Source: Erythrobacter cryptus DSM 12079
GTDB lineage: Bacteria; Pseudomonadota; Alphaproteobacteria; Sphingomonadales; Sphingomonadaceae
Direction of reading: 5' to 3'
Assembly (NCBI RefSeq): GCF_000422985.1
Contig: NZ_KE383966.1
Span: forward strand, 165,829-229,828
DNA length: 64,000 nt
Shown here in pieces: positions 54,836 to 63,566 of the stretch; the stretch's first letter is position 1, and the number at the start of each line of letters is the position of its first letter. Made by a program: the position numbers and the translations under genes. Under the pieces are notes generated by a model. It did no database searches and was not told the origin of the DNA. It saw nothing but the letters and a program-made list of their open reading frames with translations.

Positions 54836-55006
54836 TCACCTTTCCGGCTCTGTTTCGGGCCGCGCTTCATCTGCGGCGCGCGCGGCCTGTTCGGCGCGGG
54901 TGCGCTTCAGCATCCGGTCCATCTTGACCCACTGCCACACCCCGATGCCGATGGCGATGCCATAGAAGGCCACCAGCTCGATCCAGCCAAGGTTCCCGGC
55001 GTGCAT
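54836..55006 (-). CDS. small single-span membrane protein downstream of bchO
   Basis: A 56-residue protein with one helix (GWIELVAFYGIAIGIGVWQW) and a charged C-terminal tail. The start at 55006 has a strong AAGGAGG site at 6 nt and lies 1 nt after the bchO stop, so it is very likely translated as the last gene of bchI-D-O. Family unknown to me. It could be a small assembly factor or a structural protein of the photosynthetic membrane. Confidence 0.65.
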   Translation of the reverse strand: MHAGNLGWIELVAFYGIAIGIGVWQWVKMDRMLKRTRAEQAARAADEARPETEPER

Positions 55007-55007
55007 C

Positions 55008-55889
55008 TCAGCCTCCTTGCCCCTCATCGGCGAGGAAGGCGACGATCCGTGCCGCCACTTGCGCGCTCGCTTCCTCGTGGGCAAGATGCCCGAGGCCTTC
55101 GAGCACGTCCAGCCGGGCGTTGCCGAGCCAGCCTTGCGTTTCCTTCGCCCAGGCGAGCGGCACGGCGGGATCGGCGCTGCCGTGAAGCAGCAGCACCCGA
55201 TTGCCCGCCGCGCCCATGCGCGCCCTCAGGCCCGGCAAGTCCCAATTGGCCATCATCGCCAGGGCGCCTGCGGCATGGCCCGGATGGGTGAGGAGGGTGC
55301 GATAGCAGGCCAGCCCCTGCGGATCGAGGCGCGAGCGGGTCGATCGCCACAGGAAGCGCTCGGCCCCGCCGCCCCAATCGACCGTGGCGGCAAAGAGCCG
55401 CGGCACCAGCGGGTTGACCAGCAGGGTCTTGGCCACCGCCGGGAACAGCTGGGCAAAGGGGCCGGGAAAGGGGCGCAGCGCGGCGTTGAGGCCGATGATC
55501 GGGCCGGCAAAGCCGTGATCGAGCGCCAGCTGCAGCGCCAGCGCCGCGCCTGCCGAATGGCCGATGATCGCCTGCGGCGCGATTCCCAGCGCGGCGTTGA
55601 GTTCGGCCACGGCGCGGGCCATTGCGGCAAGGCCCGTCGCCTGCGGGGGATGGCCGCTGGTAAAGGCATGGCGCGGCAGATCGGGCGCGATCACCCGGTA
55701 GCGCTCGGAGAGCAGCGGCATCAGCCCGCGCCAGGAATGGACCGAGGCGCCGGTGCCGTGGAGCAGCAGCAGCACCGGGCCGGCGCCCATCTCCTGCACG
55801 TGCCAGCGCGCGCCTCCTGCCATGATGAAGCGGCTGGCCTCGCGGTGCGGCCAGATCAGCCCCTCGCGCTGCCAGTCCAGCCCGCTCAT
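55008..55889 (-). CDS. bchO: alpha/beta hydrolase BchO, magnesium chelatase-associated
   Basis: A 293-residue alpha/beta hydrolase. The oxyanion segment LLLHGTGASVHSW and nucleophile elbow IIGHSAGAALAL are present, with a late His in GLGHLAHEE. BchO always travels with bchID; its precise reaction is not established. It overlaps bchD by 4 nt. Confidence 0.93.
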   Translation of the reverse strand: MSGLDWQREGLIWPHREASRFIMAGGARWHVQEMGAGPVLLLLHGTGASVHSWRGLMPLLSERYRVIAPDLPRHAFTSGHPPQATGLAAMARAVAELNAALGIAPQAIIGHSAGAALALQLALDHGFAGPIIGLNAALRPFPGPFAQLFPAVAKTLLVNPLVPRLFAATVDWGGGAERFLWRSTRSRLDPQGLACYRTLLTHPGHAAGALAMMANWDLPGLRARMGAAGNRVLLLHGSADPAVPLAWAKETQGWLGNARLDVLEGLGHLAHEEASAQVAARIVAFLADEGQGG

Positions 55890-57583
55890 GCCGCCGCGCC
55901 GATGGGCTGGGCGGCGTTGATCGCGGCCTTGAGCATCCGTGCGTCAGCCCGCGGCAGGGCGAGGAAGCGCCCGCCCAGGGCCTCGGCGAGCGCCGCGCCT
56001 TCCGGCCCGGGGCGGGCGGAAATGTCGATCACCAGCGCCTCGATAGCGCGCGCAGCGATGGCGCGGGCGGCGGCTTCGGCATCGGCCCTCGCCTGCACGC
56101 GGCCGGGCGTGCCGTCAGCGGCGATATTGGCCCTGCCATCGGTAAGGATCACCAGCGCGGCGCTGTGGCCGCGGGCGGTCACCGCCTCGGCCAGTTCGCG
56201 CGCGGCGGCAAGGCCTTGCGCGAGCGGCGTGCCGCCCCCGCCGGGCAGGGCCGCCAGCAGGCGCCGCGCCCGGGTGAGCGAGCGGGTGGGGGGCAGCAGC
56301 ACCTCGGCCCCGGTGCCGCGAAAGGCGACGAGCGCCACCTGCGAACGGGTGACATAGGCCTGGGCCAGCAGCAGCTCGACCGCGCCCTTGGCATCGGCCA
56401 GCCGCGCGGCCGCGGCCGAGCCCGAGGCATCGACCACGAAGATGGTGACGCGCGCGGCGCGCTCCTCGAAGCGGCGCACCCTGAGATCGGCCTTGCGCAT
56501 CAGGATCGGGCCATCGGTGGGGGCGCCGGTCTCGGCCCGCCGCAGCCGCTGCCAGGGGACAGCGGCGCGCAGGCTGTCGATCAGCGTGAGGCGCTGGCCG
56601 CCGCGCGGCAGGCCGGGGCGCACGCCGAGCGGCTTGCCGCGCAGCGCGCCCTTGCGCTTCTGCCCGGTGCCGCTGCCCGCGGCGCGGCGCGGGGCCGCCC
56701 CCGCCGCCAGCCGGGCGAGAAGATCGGCCGGGATCGCCGCCCGCGCCGCATCGATCAGCATGTCGGCAAGCTCGGGCTCGGGCGGCTGGGCGGCCTCGCT
56801 TTCGGCTTGCTCCTCGGGCGCGCCGTCGGGCGGGGGCGGTTCGGGCGGCTCGGGCGGGGCTTCGGGGGCTTCCGCGGGCGGCAGGCGGGTGGCGCGCGGG
56901 GCGAGGACGAGCCGCACCGCGGCGGCAAGATCGGCCCTGCCCGCAAGCTCCCGCCCTTCGAGCGCCGCCAGCCCCAGCGCCGCGGCCTCGGCAAAGAGCA
57001 GCGCGCGCAGGCTTTCCACCCCAAGCGCGGCCGCGGCGGCGGCGAGCGCCGCGCGATCTTCTGCGGTGAGCGGGGCCACCGCGGCAAGGCTGCCCGGCGG
57101 CGGGGGAAGAGTGAGCGCCTCCCACGCGCGCACGGCGGCAAGGTTGCAGGAGAAGGCGAGCCGCTCGGTCAGGCACGCGGGCGGGGCTTCCTCGGGATCG
57201 GCGCTGTCATCGAGCAGCACCAGCGCCGCCTTGCCGGCGTCGCGCGCCTGGGCCAGCCGCCCGGCGACGGCGCCCTCCATTCGCTCGGCCATGCCGGCGA
57301 CCAGCGCCCCGCCCGCGGCCTCGGCGATGAGGCCGGCGGCCTCCACCGGGCGGCCGGCGGCAAGGCTCGCGGCAAGATCGATCCCGCCGATGAGGCGCGC
57401 ATCATCGACATGGCCGGGCAGGCGGCGCAGCGGCAGCGCCGCGCCCAGCGCCGCCACCAGCGCCGCGCGCGCCGGGCTGTCGCCGCGCAGCACCAGCCCG
57501 CCAAAGCGCTGCGGCGCCAGCGCAAACAGCCGTGCCGCCAGCACCGCATCGGCCAGCGGATCGGCGGCAGGCTCCTGGCTCAT
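55886..57583 (-). CDS. bchD: magnesium chelatase subunit D
   Basis: A 565-residue protein with a degenerate AAA+ module (RGDSPARAAL where BchI has a true P-loop), a Pro/Glu-rich linker (about residues 235-270) and a C-terminal von Willebrand A domain with the MIDAS motif DASGS near residue 380. It forms the double hexamer with BchI that drives Mg insertion by BchH. Overlaps bchI and bchO by 4 nt each. Confidence 0.95.
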   Translation of the reverse strand: MSQEPAADPLADAVLAARLFALAPQRFGGLVLRGDSPARAALVAALGAALPLRRLPGHVDDARLIGGIDLAASLAAGRPVEAAGLIAEAAGGALVAGMAERMEGAVAGRLAQARDAGKAALVLLDDSADPEEAPPACLTERLAFSCNLAAVRAWEALTLPPPPGSLAAVAPLTAEDRAALAAAAAALGVESLRALLFAEAAALGLAALEGRELAGRADLAAAVRLVLAPRATRLPPAEAPEAPPEPPEPPPPDGAPEEQAESEAAQPPEPELADMLIDAARAAIPADLLARLAAGAAPRRAAGSGTGQKRKGALRGKPLGVRPGLPRGGQRLTLIDSLRAAVPWQRLRRAETGAPTDGPILMRKADLRVRRFEERAARVTIFVVDASGSAAAARLADAKGAVELLLAQAYVTRSQVALVAFRGTGAEVLLPPTRSLTRARRLLAALPGGGGTPLAQGLAAARELAEAVTARGHSAALVILTDGRANIAADGTPGRVQARADAEAAARAIAARAIEALVIDISARPGPEGAALAEALGGRFLALPRADARMLKAAINAAQPIGAAA

Positions 57584-58581
57584 CCGAACAGCTCGGCAAT
57601 CGCCCGGGTGATGCGCGCGGTCGATCCGGTCTCGTCGAGCACGTCACGCCGCAGCCGGTGCCGCAAGGCCGAAGGGGCAATCGCGACCAGATGCGCACGG
57701 GTCACTTCCTTGGCCCCTTGCAGAGCGGCAAGCGCCCGGGCGGCGCGCATCAGTGTGAGTTCGCCGCGGATGCCATCGGCCCCCACGGCAAGGCACAGCT
57801 CGGCCGCATCGCGCAGCACCGCCTCGCTCGGTGCCAGCCGGGCTAGGCGCGCCTTGCCGCGGGCGATGCGCCGCAGGATCTTCGCATCCTCGCCCGCCCA
57901 GCGCGCGGCAAAGCCTTGCGGGTCATGCTCGCTCTCGGCCACCCGGCGCATGATCTCGACCCGCACGTCGATGTCGGTGGGGCTGCGCACCTCGACCGAC
58001 AGGCCGAAGCGATCGAGCAATTGCGGGCGCAGCTCGCCCTCCTCGGGGTTGCCCGAGCCGATCAGCACGAAACGCGCCGGGTGCCGCACCGATAGGCCCT
58101 CGCGCTCGACCACGTTCTCGCCCGAGGCGGCGACATCGAGCAGCAGATCGACGAGGTGATCCTCGAGCAGGTTGATCTCGTCGATATAGAGGAACCCGCG
58201 ATGGGCCTTGGCCAGCAGGCCCGGCTCGAAGGCCTTTTCGCCCCGCCTCAGTGCCCGTTCGAGATCGAGCGCGCCGATCACCCGGTCCTCGGTTGCGCCC
58301 AGCGGCATATCGACGAAGGGCACCGGGCGGCGCACCATCCGGCCCTTGCCACAGATATCGGGATAGCGCGCCTGATCCTCCCTGGCGCAGCCATAGGGGC
58401 AATCCTCGGGCGCGAGGATCGGCGGCAGCAGGCTTGCGAGCGCGCGCGCCGCGGTGGACTTGCCGGTGCCGCGATCGCCGAACACCATCACCCCGCCGAT
58501 GCCGGGATCGACCGCGGCAATCAGCAGCGCCTGCTTCATCTCGTCCTGACCGACGATTGCGGAGAAGGGAAAGCGTGCCAT
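57580..58581 (-). CDS. bchI: magnesium chelatase ATPase subunit I
   Basis: A 333-residue AAA+ ATPase: Walker A FGDRGTGKSTAARAL, Walker B GFLYIDEINLL, and the conserved start FPFSAIVGQDEMKQALL. The start was placed at 58581 because this Met directly precedes the conserved region; the frame is open to an ATG at 58644 adding 21 Cys/Pro-rich residues. 92 nt separate it from the upstream permease gene, enough for its own promoter. Confidence 0.95.
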   Translation of the reverse strand: MARFPFSAIVGQDEMKQALLIAAVDPGIGGVMVFGDRGTGKSTAARALASLLPPILAPEDCPYGCAREDQARYPDICGKGRMVRRPVPFVDMPLGATEDRVIGALDLERALRRGEKAFEPGLLAKAHRGFLYIDEINLLEDHLVDLLLDVAASGENVVEREGLSVRHPARFVLIGSGNPEEGELRPQLLDRFGLSVEVRSPTDIDVRVEIMRRVAESEHDPQGFAARWAGEDAKILRRIARGKARLARLAPSEAVLRDAAELCLAVGADGIRGELTLMRAARALAALQGAKEVTRAHLVAIAPSALRHRLRRDVLDETGSTARITRAIAELFG

Positions 58582-58673
58582 CGCCTGGTCTTGTGAACCT
58601 TCCGGCGGCTTTGGACAAGCACAAGTGACAGGCTGGCTGGACACTTGCGGCCGATGCGCCCCGCGCCCGGCTG

Positions 58674-60374
58674 TCAGCGCTTGCCCAGCCGGTTGAGCAG
58701 CAGCACCGGCAGCAGCCCGGCGGCGAGCAGGATCAGCGCCGGGATCGCCGCCTCGATCAGGCGTTCATCGCTGGCGAGGCGATAGGTGCGGGTGGCCAGC
58801 GTTTCGAGATTGAAGGGGCGCAGGATCAGCGTTGCCGGCAGTTCGCGCAGGGTGTCGATGAACACCAGCGCGGCGGCGCCTGCGAGGCTGGGGGCAAGCA
58901 GCGGGGCATAGATGCGGGCAAGCACCCGCCCCGGCGCGGCGCCCAGGCTGCGGGCCGCGGCATCGAGACCGGGCGGGATGCGGGCCAGCCCGCCATCAAG
59001 CGTGTTGTAGGCGACCGTCAGGAACCGCACCGCAAGGGCATAGATGAGCAGGAGGCTGGTGCCGGTAAGCAGCAGCCCGCCGCTCCAGCCCAGGTGGTCA
59101 CGCGCGAGGCGGGTGAGGCTCTGGTCGAGCGCGCCGAGCGGGGCGAGCAGGCCGACCGCGAGCAGCGCGCCGGGCAGGGCATAGCCAAGGCTCGCCACCC
59201 GGATCGCCGCGCCGGTGAGGCGCGAGCCGGCGCGCGCCCGGGCAAAGACAAGCAGCAGCGCGGCGACGAGGCAGGTGCCTGCCACCGCCAGCGCCAGCCA
59301 CAGGCTGCTCGCCACATAGCTTGCCAGTTCGCCAGCGGCGGCGCGGGCGCGTTCGGTGAGCGCGAGGGCGGCAAGGTAGGCCGCCGGCAGCACGAAGCCG
59401 AGCCCCACCGGCACGAGGCAGGCGGCAAGCGCGAGCGCTTGGCCCAGCGGCGTCAGGTGCACCATCGGCTCGGCCTCGGCGCGGCGGGAAAGGCCATCGC
59501 GGCTGTCGCGCCGCCCGCGCCGGCTCGCCGCCTCGAGCGCCACCAGCGCGATCACGAAGGCCAGCATCACCCCCGCAAGGCGCAGGGCGCCGGCCTTGTC
59601 CCCGCTGATCAGCCAGGCGCGGAAGATGCCGGTGGAAAAGGTGGGAATGGCGAAATATTCGGCAACGCCAAAATCGGCCAGCACCTCCATCAGCACCAGT
59701 GCAAGGCCCCCGGCGATCGCCGGGCGCGCCGCGGGCAGGGCGACCTCAAAGAAGGCCCGCCACGGCCCGGCCCCGAGGCTGCGCGCCGCGGCGAACTGGG
59801 TAAGGCTTTGCGTCGCAAAGGCGGTGCGGGCAAGGAGATAGACATAAGGATAGAGCACCAGGCCAAAGACCAGCGCCCCGCCGCCGAGCGAGCGGATCGG
59901 CGGGAAGCTATAGGTGCCCGCCTGCCATCCGGTGAGCGCGCGCAGGGCGCTCTGCACCGGCCCGCCGATATCGAGCAGCGCGCCATAGACATAGGCGGCA
60001 AGATAGGCCGGCACCGCCAGCGGCAGCACCAGCGCAAAGGCGAGCAGGCGGCGGCCGGGAAAGCGCGTGGCCACCACCAGCCAGGCGCACAGGGTGCCGA
60101 TCGCGACGGCGATCCCGCCCGCCAGCAGCATCAGCAGCGCGGTGTTGGAAAGATAGGATGGCAGCACCGTGCCGGAAAGCGCGCCGAGGCTCTCACCGCC
60201 GTCCGTGAGCGCCGCGGCGGCGACCGCCACCAGCGGCAGGGCGGCAAGCGCGGCGAGCACCAGCGCGGCCCCCGTCCACCCGGCCCCGCTTGCCTCGTGG
60301 CGGCGAAATTGCCTAATGCGGCTCACCGGCGCGCGCCCCCACGGCGCCAGCGCCCGAGCGGCAGGATCAGCCAT
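58674..60374 (-). CDS. ferric-iron ABC transporter permease (fused two-domain)
   Basis: A 566-residue permease with two homologous halves of about six helices. EAA-like loops are LGAGPWRAFFEVALPAARPA in the first half and LGAAPGRVLARIYAPLLAPS in the second. This is the FbpB-type architecture for Fe(III). The ATG at 60374 shares one base with the TTG start of the divergent ATPase; a GTG at 60326 is a possible alternative that would free space for a promoter. Confidence 0.87.
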   Translation of the reverse strand: MADPAARALAPWGRAPVSRIRQFRRHEASGAGWTGAALVLAALAALPLVAVAAAALTDGGESLGALSGTVLPSYLSNTALLMLLAGGIAVAIGTLCAWLVVATRFPGRRLLAFALVLPLAVPAYLAAYVYGALLDIGGPVQSALRALTGWQAGTYSFPPIRSLGGGALVFGLVLYPYVYLLARTAFATQSLTQFAAARSLGAGPWRAFFEVALPAARPAIAGGLALVLMEVLADFGVAEYFAIPTFSTGIFRAWLISGDKAGALRLAGVMLAFVIALVALEAASRRGRRDSRDGLSRRAEAEPMVHLTPLGQALALAACLVPVGLGFVLPAAYLAALALTERARAAAGELASYVASSLWLALAVAGTCLVAALLLVFARARAGSRLTGAAIRVASLGYALPGALLAVGLLAPLGALDQSLTRLARDHLGWSGGLLLTGTSLLLIYALAVRFLTVAYNTLDGGLARIPPGLDAAARSLGAAPGRVLARIYAPLLAPSLAGAAALVFIDTLRELPATLILRPFNLETLATRTYRLASDERLIEAAIPALILLAAGLLPVLLLNRLGKR

Positions 60375-61399
60375 TGAGCCTTGAATTTCGCCATATTGCC
60401 CATGCTTACGGTCCGGTGCGGGCGCTCGAGGACATTACCCTTGCCGCCCCGGCGGGAGAGATCACCTGCCTGCTTGGCGCTTCGGGCTGCGGCAAGTCAA
60501 CGCTTTTGGGCCTCGCCGCCGGGCTGCTCAGGGTGCAGCAGGGGGAGATCTGGCTCGATGGCGCGCCCTTGGCCGATCCGCGCCGCAACCCCCCGCCCGA
60601 AGCGCGGCCCGTGGGCCTGGTGTTTCAGGATGGGGCGCTGTTTCCGCATATGAGCGTGGCGGCCAATATCGCCTTTGGCCTGCCCAAGGCGCGCCGGGGC
60701 GAGGTCGAAGGCTGGCTTGCCCAGGTGGGGCTTGCGGGGCTGGGCGATCGCTATCCCCACGAGCTTTCGGGCGGGCAGCAGCAGCGCGCCGCGCTTGCCC
60801 GGGCGATGGCACCGGGGCCGCGGGTGCTGCTGATGGACGAGCCCTTTGCCAGTGTCGATATCGTGCTGCGCCGCGCGCTGCGCCGCGAATGCCGCAGCCT
60901 GCTGCGCGCGGCGGGGGCGACGGTGGTGCTGGTGACGCATGACCCGGCCGAGGCGCTCGACATTGGTGACAGGATCGCGGTGATGGAGCGCGGGCGGATC
61001 GTCCAGTTCGGCACGCCGCAGGAGTTGCACGAGGCGCCGGCGAGCGCGGCGGTGGGGGCGATCTTCTCGGGCGCGCAGATCATCGCCGCGCGGCGGGTGG
61101 ACGAGGGGCTGGAAAGCGCCTTCGGCACCTGGCCGCTGGCGAGCCTGGCTGGGCCGCTGCCCGCGGCTGAAGCGCTCGATCTGCTGGTCGAGGCCGAGCG
61201 CATCGCGCTCGCCCCGGCCCAGGGCGATGCCGGCTGCCGGGTGCGCGACCTGCACCCGCTCGGCCGGCGCACCCGGGTGGTGCTCGAAGGCGCGGGCGGG
61301 GCAATGATCACGGTTGAAACCGCAGGGCAGATCGATCCGGCGGCGCGCTACCAGCCGCTGCCCGAGGCGGCGAGCCTGCGCGCCTTTGCCCGCGATTAG
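60374..61399 (+). CDS. ferric-iron ABC transporter ATP-binding protein
   Basis: A 341-residue ATPase. Walker A GASGCGKSTLL, signature LSGGQQQRAALARAM, Walker B VLLMDEPFASVD and the switch His in VTHDPAEAL are all present, with a C-terminal regulatory domain of about 100 residues as in FbpC/PotA types. Start is TTG 60374 (then Ser-Leu-Glu-Phe), without a strong ribosome site. It likely energises the permease on the opposite strand. Confidence 0.88.
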   Translation: MSLEFRHIAHAYGPVRALEDITLAAPAGEITCLLGASGCGKSTLLGLAAGLLRVQQGEIWLDGAPLADPRRNPPPEARPVGLVFQDGALFPHMSVAANIAFGLPKARRGEVEGWLAQVGLAGLGDRYPHELSGGQQQRAALARAMAPGPRVLLMDEPFASVDIVLRRALRRECRSLLRAAGATVVLVTHDPAEALDIGDRIAVMERGRIVQFGTPQELHEAPASAAVGAIFSGAQIIAARRVDEGLESAFGTWPLASLAGPLPAAEALDLLVEAERIALAPAQGDAGCRVRDLHPLGRRTRVVLEGAGGAMITVETAGQIDPAARYQPLPEAASLRAFARD

Positions 61400-61422
61400 G
61401 GCTTGCGCGGCTTGCGTTAATA

Positions 61423-61439
61423 TTGCAAGTCATTCGCAA
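61423..61439. promoter_or_regulatory. candidate iron-regulator box TTGCAAGTCATTCGCAA
   Basis: An imperfect palindrome with TTGC/GCAA ends and a central TCATT, resembling alphaproteobacterial Fur boxes. It lies 22 nt before the ATG of the iron-binding protein gene, in an AT-rich spacer. The match is by eye. Confidence 0.45.
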
Positions 61440-61460
61440 ATCTGTGCAGGAATCCTCCCG

Positions 61461-62513
61461 ATGAAGCAGCTTCTGTTTGCCATCCTGGCCGTGCTTGGCC
61501 TTGCCGCCTGTTCGCCAAGCGAAACCGGTGAGCCGCAAGGCAAGGGCGCGGCGGCCCCGATCACGGGCGAGGTCAATATCTACTCCTCGCGCCACTATGA
61601 CACCGACCTTGCCCTCTATGAGGACTTCACCCGCGAAACCGGGATCAAGGTCAACCGCATCGAGGCCGAGGCTGATGCCCTGATCGAGCGGATCAAGGCC
61701 GAGGGCGAGTTCAGCCCGGCTGACCTGCTCATCACCGTCGATGCCGGACGGCTGTGGCGCGCCGAACAGGCGGGGATCCTCGCGCCCGTCGATTCGGCGG
61801 TGCTGAAAGAGCGCCTGCCTGCCCATCTGCGCCACCCTGAAGGCAAGTGGTTTGGCCTTTCCACCCGCGCCCGGATCATCATCTACAACAAGGCCGCCGG
61901 CGTGCCCGAGGGGCTGAAGACCTATGCCGATCTGGCCGATCCCAGGTGGAAGGGGCAGATCTGCATGCGCTCCTCCTCCAACATCTACAACATCTCGCTG
62001 CTCTCGAGCATCATCGCCCACAAGGGCCCGGCAGCGGCGGAGCAATGGGCAAAGGGCGTGGTCGCCAATTTCCGCCAGCCGCCTCAGGGCAATGACACGG
62101 CGATGATCGAGGCCGTGGCCGCCGGCCAGTGCCGCCTCTCGCTCGTCAACACCTATTACCTCGCGCGCTATGCCGGGGGCGATGCCAAGGCGAAGGCGAT
62201 CTATGACAAGGTCGGCGTGATCTTCCCCGATCAGGACGGGACGGGCACCCATGTCAATGTCAGCGGGGCGGGGCTGGTCAAGACCGCGCCCAACCGCGCC
62301 AATGCAATCCGCTTTCTCGAATATCTCACCTCTGAAAGCGCCCAGCGCTATTTTGCCGATGGCAACAACGAATATCCGGCGGTGATCGGGTTGAAGCCCA
62401 ATGCGGCGGTGGCGGGGCTGGGCGCGTTCAAGCCCGATCCGCTCAATCTTGCCGAAATCGGCCGGCACCAGGCCGAAGCGGTGAAGATCTTCGACAAGGC
62501 GGGGTGGAATTGA
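61461..62513 (+). CDS. ferric-iron ABC transporter substrate-binding lipoprotein
   Basis: A 350-residue FutA/FbpA-type binding protein. The lipobox GLAAC at about residue 16 indicates a lipid anchor. Iron-ligand candidates are His/Tyr in SRHYDTD and the tyrosine pair in NTYYLARYAGG. It captures Fe(III) in the periplasm and passes it to the permease/ATPase at 58674-61399. The start at 61461 gives the signal peptide MKQLLFAILAVL and is preceded by AGGA. Confidence 0.9.
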   Translation: MKQLLFAILAVLGLAACSPSETGEPQGKGAAAPITGEVNIYSSRHYDTDLALYEDFTRETGIKVNRIEAEADALIERIKAEGEFSPADLLITVDAGRLWRAEQAGILAPVDSAVLKERLPAHLRHPEGKWFGLSTRARIIIYNKAAGVPEGLKTYADLADPRWKGQICMRSSSNIYNISLLSSIIAHKGPAAAEQWAKGVVANFRQPPQGNDTAMIEAVAAGQCRLSLVNTYYLARYAGGDAKAKAIYDKVGVIFPDQDGTGTHVNVSGAGLVKTAPNRANAIRFLEYLTSESAQRYFADGNNEYPAVIGLKPNAAVAGLGAFKPDPLNLAEIGRHQAEAVKIFDKAGWN

Positions 62514-62646
62514 CCGCGCGCCAACCAAGCGCGGCTTTCAGCCCCTATCAAGAAACTGTCTTGAAGGGGGCGCGGCTCTCGGGCAAGGGCGCCCCCGATC
62601 CTGCCGCGCCTGCGCGCGCGGCGCAGCGCATCTGGCGAGGCCCGTC

Positions 62647-63462
62647 TTGACCCAGCTTACCCTGACCCGCGACCAGTTCACCGAAAGCGCGGCGCTGACC
62701 GTGGAAACCGTCACCCACGTCCACCACTGGTGCGAGGGGCTGTTCAGCCTCAAGATGACGCGCCCGGCCTCGTTCCGCTTCCGTTCGGGCGAATTCGTGA
62801 TGATCGGCCTGCCGGGTGACAACGGCAAGCCGCTGCTGCGGGCCTATTCGGTCGCCTCGCCTTCTTACGCCGAGGAACTCGAGTTTCTCTCGATCAAGGT
62901 GCCCGATGGCCCCTTGACCTCGCGCCTGCAATATATCCAGCCGGGCGATCCGATCTATCTCGGCAAGAAGCCCACCGGCACGCTCGTCACCGATGCGCTG
63001 CTGCCGGGCAAGCGCCTGTTCATGCTGGCGACCGGCACGGGCCTTGCGCCCTTCATGAGCCTGGTGCGCGATCCTGAAGTCTATCAGATGTTCGAGGAAG
63101 TGATCGTGGTGCACTCGGTGCGCCATGTCGCCGAACTCGCTTATCGCGAGCTGCTCGAAAGCAAGCTCGAGGGCGATCCGCTGCTCGAGGATGAGGATCG
63201 GGCGCGGATGATCTATATTCCCACCGTCACGCGCGAACCTTTCCACACCACCGGGCGCATCCAGACGCTGATCGACGATGGGCGCCTGTTCGCGCAGTCG
63301 AAGGGCCCCAAGCACTTCGTGCCCGACGAGGACCGCGTGATGCTGTGCGGGAGCATGGCGATGATCAAGGACCACGCCGCCGATCTGGAAGCCCGCGGCT
63401 TCGAGGAAGGGGCGAACAACAAGCCGGGGCAGTTCGTGATCGAGCGGGCCTTCGTCGGCTAG
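62647..63462 (+). CDS. fpr: ferredoxin-NADP reductase
   Basis: A 271-residue flavoenzyme: FAD motif RAYSVASP, NADP-binding GTGLAPFMSL, and a C-terminal aromatic-ended segment typical of bacterial Fpr. It exchanges electrons between NADPH and ferredoxin or flavodoxin and may feed reductive steps such as BchLNB or stress defence. The start is TTG 62647 after GAGG; no better ATG precedes the conserved region. Followed by a hairpin. Confidence 0.9.
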   Translation: MTQLTLTRDQFTESAALTVETVTHVHHWCEGLFSLKMTRPASFRFRSGEFVMIGLPGDNGKPLLRAYSVASPSYAEELEFLSIKVPDGPLTSRLQYIQPGDPIYLGKKPTGTLVTDALLPGKRLFMLATGTGLAPFMSLVRDPEVYQMFEEVIVVHSVRHVAELAYRELLESKLEGDPLLEDEDRARMIYIPTVTREPFHTTGRIQTLIDDGRLFAQSKGPKHFVPDEDRVMLCGSMAMIKDHAADLEARGFEEGANNKPGQFVIERAFVG

Positions 63463-63470
63463 GACATGGT

Positions 63471-63492
63471 TGGGGGCCTTAAACCCCCACTT
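63471..63492 (+). terminator. candidate terminator after the ferredoxin-NADP reductase gene
   Basis: TGGGGG (63471-63476) and CCCCCA (63483-63488) form a 6-bp stem with a 6-nt loop, followed by CTTT, 8 nt after the stop codon. Confidence 0.55.
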
Positions 63493-63566
63493 TCGCGCTT
63501 GACCCTCGCCCGGTGGCGGGCTTTGATCGTGGCAAATCGAAACCCATTTGCCGAAAGAGAACCCCC

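Noticed and set aside
58582-58644. Upstream start of bchI and a possible PpsR site in front of it
   Set aside because: The extra 21 residues are not BchI-like, and the TGT and ACA triplets there do not have a 12-nt spacer.
62542-62569. Hairpin CCCCT-A-TCAAG/CTTGA-AGGGG between the iron-binding protein and ferredoxin reductase genes
   Set aside because: No T-run follows, and it has a bulge; not enough to call a terminator.
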